Shown: piece by piece, positions 60,871-64,000 of the stretch | Layout: every line of letters begins with the position of its first letter | How positions within the stretch are numbered: position 1 is the stretch's first letter | NCBI GenBank assembly: GCA_029207755.1 | Contig: JARCOQ010000008.1 | Location: forward strand, 27,889,021 to 27,953,020 | Length of the DNA stretch: 64,000 nt | From: Chamaea fasciata | Lineage: Eukaryota; Chordata; Aves; Passeriformes; Sylviidae | Direction: 5' to 3' | Made by a program: the position numbers and the translations under genes | Notes under the pieces: model-generated | Told to the model about the DNA's origin: nothing | Databases searched by the model: none | What the model saw: only the letters and a program-made list of their open reading frames with translations

Positions 60871-63800
60871 CTGTGCGCCTGTGCGTGCAGTCATGCCCAC
60901 AGTCTGTGGAGGTGTTCAGTAGGGATCTTCTTATTTGCGCTTAAGAGCCTTCCGAATTCAGTGCCTCTCGAGGAGGAGGGCGTGACGCTCAGTCATTGCT
61001 AAGCATTGACTGAAGGTGGGGTTCTGAGGACCGGGATTTAGCAATCATGCTGAGATTTCACAGAGTTGGACGAGTTACGAAGAGGCGTGGGGCACTGCAT
61101 CCTTGTTCCCTCAGTTTAGTGAGGGTCAGCCTCAAGAGGTTTTCATGGTTGTTATCTGATGGATCAGAAAGAAGTCTCATCAGTATATCCTTGCCCTGAT
61201 AACTGCTACTCTGCATGGAAGGAGATGGTCTTCAATGAGCGAGGCAACCAAGTAACCAGTGAGAAATGGGCGATTTACACCAATGAATTGCATTTCTTGG
61301 CTAATATACACTGACAAAGTTTGGCCTAGATAAGCGTTGGGTATGCTACTGTGGGAGTGCATCGTGAATATGATGGAGTCACTGGCTCTGTGCCTTTGGA
61401 AGGAACTGGCACTTCCCATCCCACCCCTCTGCAGTCTTCCCGGACTGCAAGCCCTCTGCTCCAATGTCTGTCTCTCACTGGGTGTGGGGATGACATCTTG
61501 CACATGCAGTTCTTGTATCTGATGCTTTTAGGCACCAGAGAGCATTTCTGCTGATGACTATTCCTCACAGGAACATCTGTGGTGGTGCTTCTGTTGAAAA
61601 ACAGGAAACTGTAGAAATAAATCTCTTCCTCTCTAGGGTGTTTTGTGGTTCAAGCAGAGTTGCAATGCAAGGGACCACTTTTGCCTTGCCATTGGCTTGG
61701 CGTGACTGTAGGCAAGTAATTTCTTTGCTCTGGAGTAACTTCATGTCTCTGAAAGTCTGAGAAGACTGTTTCTGACATGAAAAATTAATATGCTACTTGT
61801 GTAGCAGTAAAGTAAATGAGTGTTTTGTTCTTGTTCAGTTGTCTTTTATTATTTACCACATCAAAGAAGAAAGTGGTGGAGGTGATTAGCATGGGGGAAA
61901 TGCCTTTTGAGGAATATGAATTCACAGAAAAATACAATCTTGCAGAATAAAATTATTTGTGAGTCTGGGTTGAGTTCAGTGGGTTGTTTTGGGCAAAAGA
62001 TGAAGACAGAGAACTTTTTCAAGGAAGGGTTTTTCTGACAGCTTCAGAATAAAATGTGACACATTTCGTGGAAAGTGATGTTTGTTTAAATCACTACAAT
62101 TCCTAGGAAGGAAAATGGGACCTGTAGTGTGGCCTGGAGGAGGGAAAGGCTCAGAGTTGACTGAAAAAGCCTGAAAAAAAATCCCTTGAACTGTGAGGTC
62201 AGACTAATTTATGGGTTATGATAATTTCTTTCCCCAGCCATCATTCAAAGCTCCATGTCCTCATCCTGATAAACCTGGACTGATGAGAGGACTCCCTGAC
62301 ACTTTCCTTATCTTAGAGTTACAGTTTGCTGCTGCTCCCACCTGCAGGAAGAATTTGGCTTGCACCTCAGTGAAGAACACAGTGGAGTGATAGCAATTTC
62401 CAAAGGACAATTTGAAACTGATGACTGTAACCTGCAGATGGGCTTTAGGATACAGAGCGAGCCCCCAGAAGGGACTGCCTTCCTTTCCTCATTGAGAGGG
62501 AAGTGCTCAGCATCATCCTTTACATACCTCTGACACACAGCTTTGTGTAGCTCCAGGACACTGGGAGGGAGCTCTGCTTGCTGAGATGAACAGTACCAAA
62601 CTCAAGCTGTTTTCTGTTATGCTGTGTCCCTGCTGTGTTCTAATCTGTTTGAACTGCAGATAGATTGTCTCCTGGGAAAAAGCTCCTAACAGACAAACCC
62701 TATCTATCTGTTGTTTTGGTAATGAGCCCTAAAGCCCTGGGGGACGAGGGAGAAACTACTGCAGCTATGCCCCAAGATTTGGTGGTGACTGTGAGGTCTT
62801 TATGTTGGGAAGCACTGGTTTTGTGTGGGGTTTTTTTTTCCTTTGGGGTTTTTTTTTTTTTTGGTTGGGTTTTTTTTTTTGTGTGTGTGTGTGTGTTTTT
62901 TTTCCTTTTGTTTTCCCCCTTGAAACTGAGGGACTGGACTTGGTGACCATACGTGGTTATGTTTGAATGTGCTGATGGGGAAATGGAGGGGTCCTTCTGT
63001 AAAGGGCTTGATTAGTAAGGGTCGGGAGCAATGAAATATCTGGAAGACATGTATAACATCATCTTAAAAGCCCGGGTTATCTATCAAATGTGGGTGGCAA
63101 TGAAGAAGCATTCTCTCGTACGTGCTGGATGGCACCCTGTGTGTCTCTGCTGCGGCAGTGACTCGGGATGAGCTCTGCAGGTAGGACAGTGTCTTGGTTT
63201 AGATAGGACACAGCCCGTGAGTGGCACCAGTGCTGCCGTGGGCAGACGCGGAGCACACGCCAGTCCCCGGGCTGGCCAGGCAGTGGCACTGAAAGCAAAG
63301 CTAAACCCCAGCTGTCAGCCCTGGAGAGGTGTGCGCTGGTACACGGTAGAGCAGGGCAGGCTCTCTTGTGCCGGGAGCGTGGAGCGGACATATGGAAGGA
63401 ACGGCAGCTACAGTGTGCAGAGCACAGGGAACCTTCGTCCCTTGCCATTTGTCACTTTGCTCTGTTAGCCCAAGCGCTCACAGTGTGCTTCTGCACTCCC
63501 AGCTGGCTTCCTGGGGCTGTAATTCACCGGGGCTGTCTTTGTTGCCAGAGGAATGCGAAGGTCTTTGTTGTTTGTTCAGTTTACCCTGCAGAATGACAGA
63601 GACTTCAGCTTTCCCTTCTGCAAGAGAGGTGTATTTTCAGCCTTCTTTTTTTCAGCCTCATCTGTCCCATGAATGATATGCTGACTTGGCTTTTGAGAGT
63701 ATCTGCAGAGTGCCTGGGTGCAAAGAGAAGCTGGAGGCAGTAGTGTTGTTAAAAGCACATGAAAAGAAGGGAGTGTCTGCATGGCAAAGGTTCTCACTGT

Positions 63801-64000
63801 AGCTAGTGACAAAGACAAAAATTTCCTATTGATTTTCTAAATTGCAGAGTGGGCACAAAGGAACAAATGATTTTGAGCTGTTGTACTGAAAATATTTTCA
63901 TGAAATAATTTTGTTCAGAAAATACTTCTCAAAAGGGGGGTGGTTTTGATTAAACTCTGCTTGGATCAAGGAGACAGAGAAAAATGATTGCATGCTCTAT
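60871..64000. other. Non-coding stretch at the right edge
   Basis: No supported exon. It includes a T/G low-complexity run at 62821-62905 and a TGTCTTGGTTTAGATAGGAC motif near 63191 that only vaguely recalls passerine LTR starts. Confidence 0.45.
62821..62905. repeat. Compound poly-T / G-run / (GT)n low-complexity tract
   Basis: T runs of 9-12 alternate with GGGG, GGGG and GGTTGGG, followed by about eight GT units and more T. Confidence 0.9.

Noticed and set aside
59673..60900. Several ORFs of 90-218 codons in the 60-kb GC island
   Set aside because: They overlap on both strands and in several frames, with no motif or splice structure to support translation.
63185..63400. Possible passerine retroviral LTR start (TGTCTTGGTTTAG)
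   Set aside because: Only the first 20 or so bases recall such LTRs; no poly(A) signal, terminal CA or target duplication could be paired with it.
49806..64000. Search for SLC15A2 exons on the plus strand
   Set aside because: No peptide-transporter motif was found in any frame I read; the gene, if present, begins later.

Overview
This is a vertebrate nuclear window, most likely from a bird and possibly a songbird. The evidence is two intron-split vertebrate genes, several CR1 LINE fragments (the main LINE of birds and other reptiles), short introns and sharp CpG islands. Nothing bacterial, viral or CRISPR-like was seen. I recognise two protein-coding genes with confidence and rebuilt both exon by exon from reading frame, splice sites and similarity to the known vertebrate proteins.

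Layout. (1) 1-11,100: intergenic or intronic DNA with no exon I can support, but with AT-rich blocks that look like candidate regulatory elements. (2) 11,130-12,115: a CpG island with an RFX-type X-box, a strong minus-strand splice donor and a small GC minisatellite. This is probably the promoter of a minus-strand gene that continues off the left edge. Vertebrate gene order suggests GOLGB1 (giantin), but no coding exon is visible. (3) 12,120-17,370: non-coding DNA, including a broken CR1 endonuclease fragment just beyond the IQCB1 3' end. (4) 17,370-35,920, minus strand: IQCB1 (NPHP5), 13 coding exons, 594 codons, a ciliary transition-zone/centrosomal protein with IQ motifs. (5) 35,880-37,060: a CpG island forming the shared divergent promoter; the two start codons are 811 bp apart. 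(6) 36,732-49,012, plus strand: EAF2 (ELL-associated factor 2), 6 coding exons, 264 codons, with a poly(A) signal at 49,779. (7) 49,800-64,000: non-coding as far as I can see, with a well-kept CR1 3' end at 59.2-59.6 kb and an unexplained GC-rich island at 59.83-60.87 kb. In mammals the next gene downstream on this strand is SLC15A2, so this could be its promoter, but no SLC15A2 exon was found.

How the genes relate. IQCB1 and EAF2 share a head-to-head CpG promoter, the same arrangement as in mammals, but their products work in different systems: IQCB1 at the ciliary base with calmodulin, CEP290 and the BBSome, and EAF2 with ELL in RNA polymerase II elongation. Both have an upstream ATG close to the main start: a Met-Val-stop mini-ORF for EAF2 and a 37-codon overlapping ORF for IQCB1. 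This makes translational control worth testing. No new multi-gene system was found; the most interesting material is regulatory.
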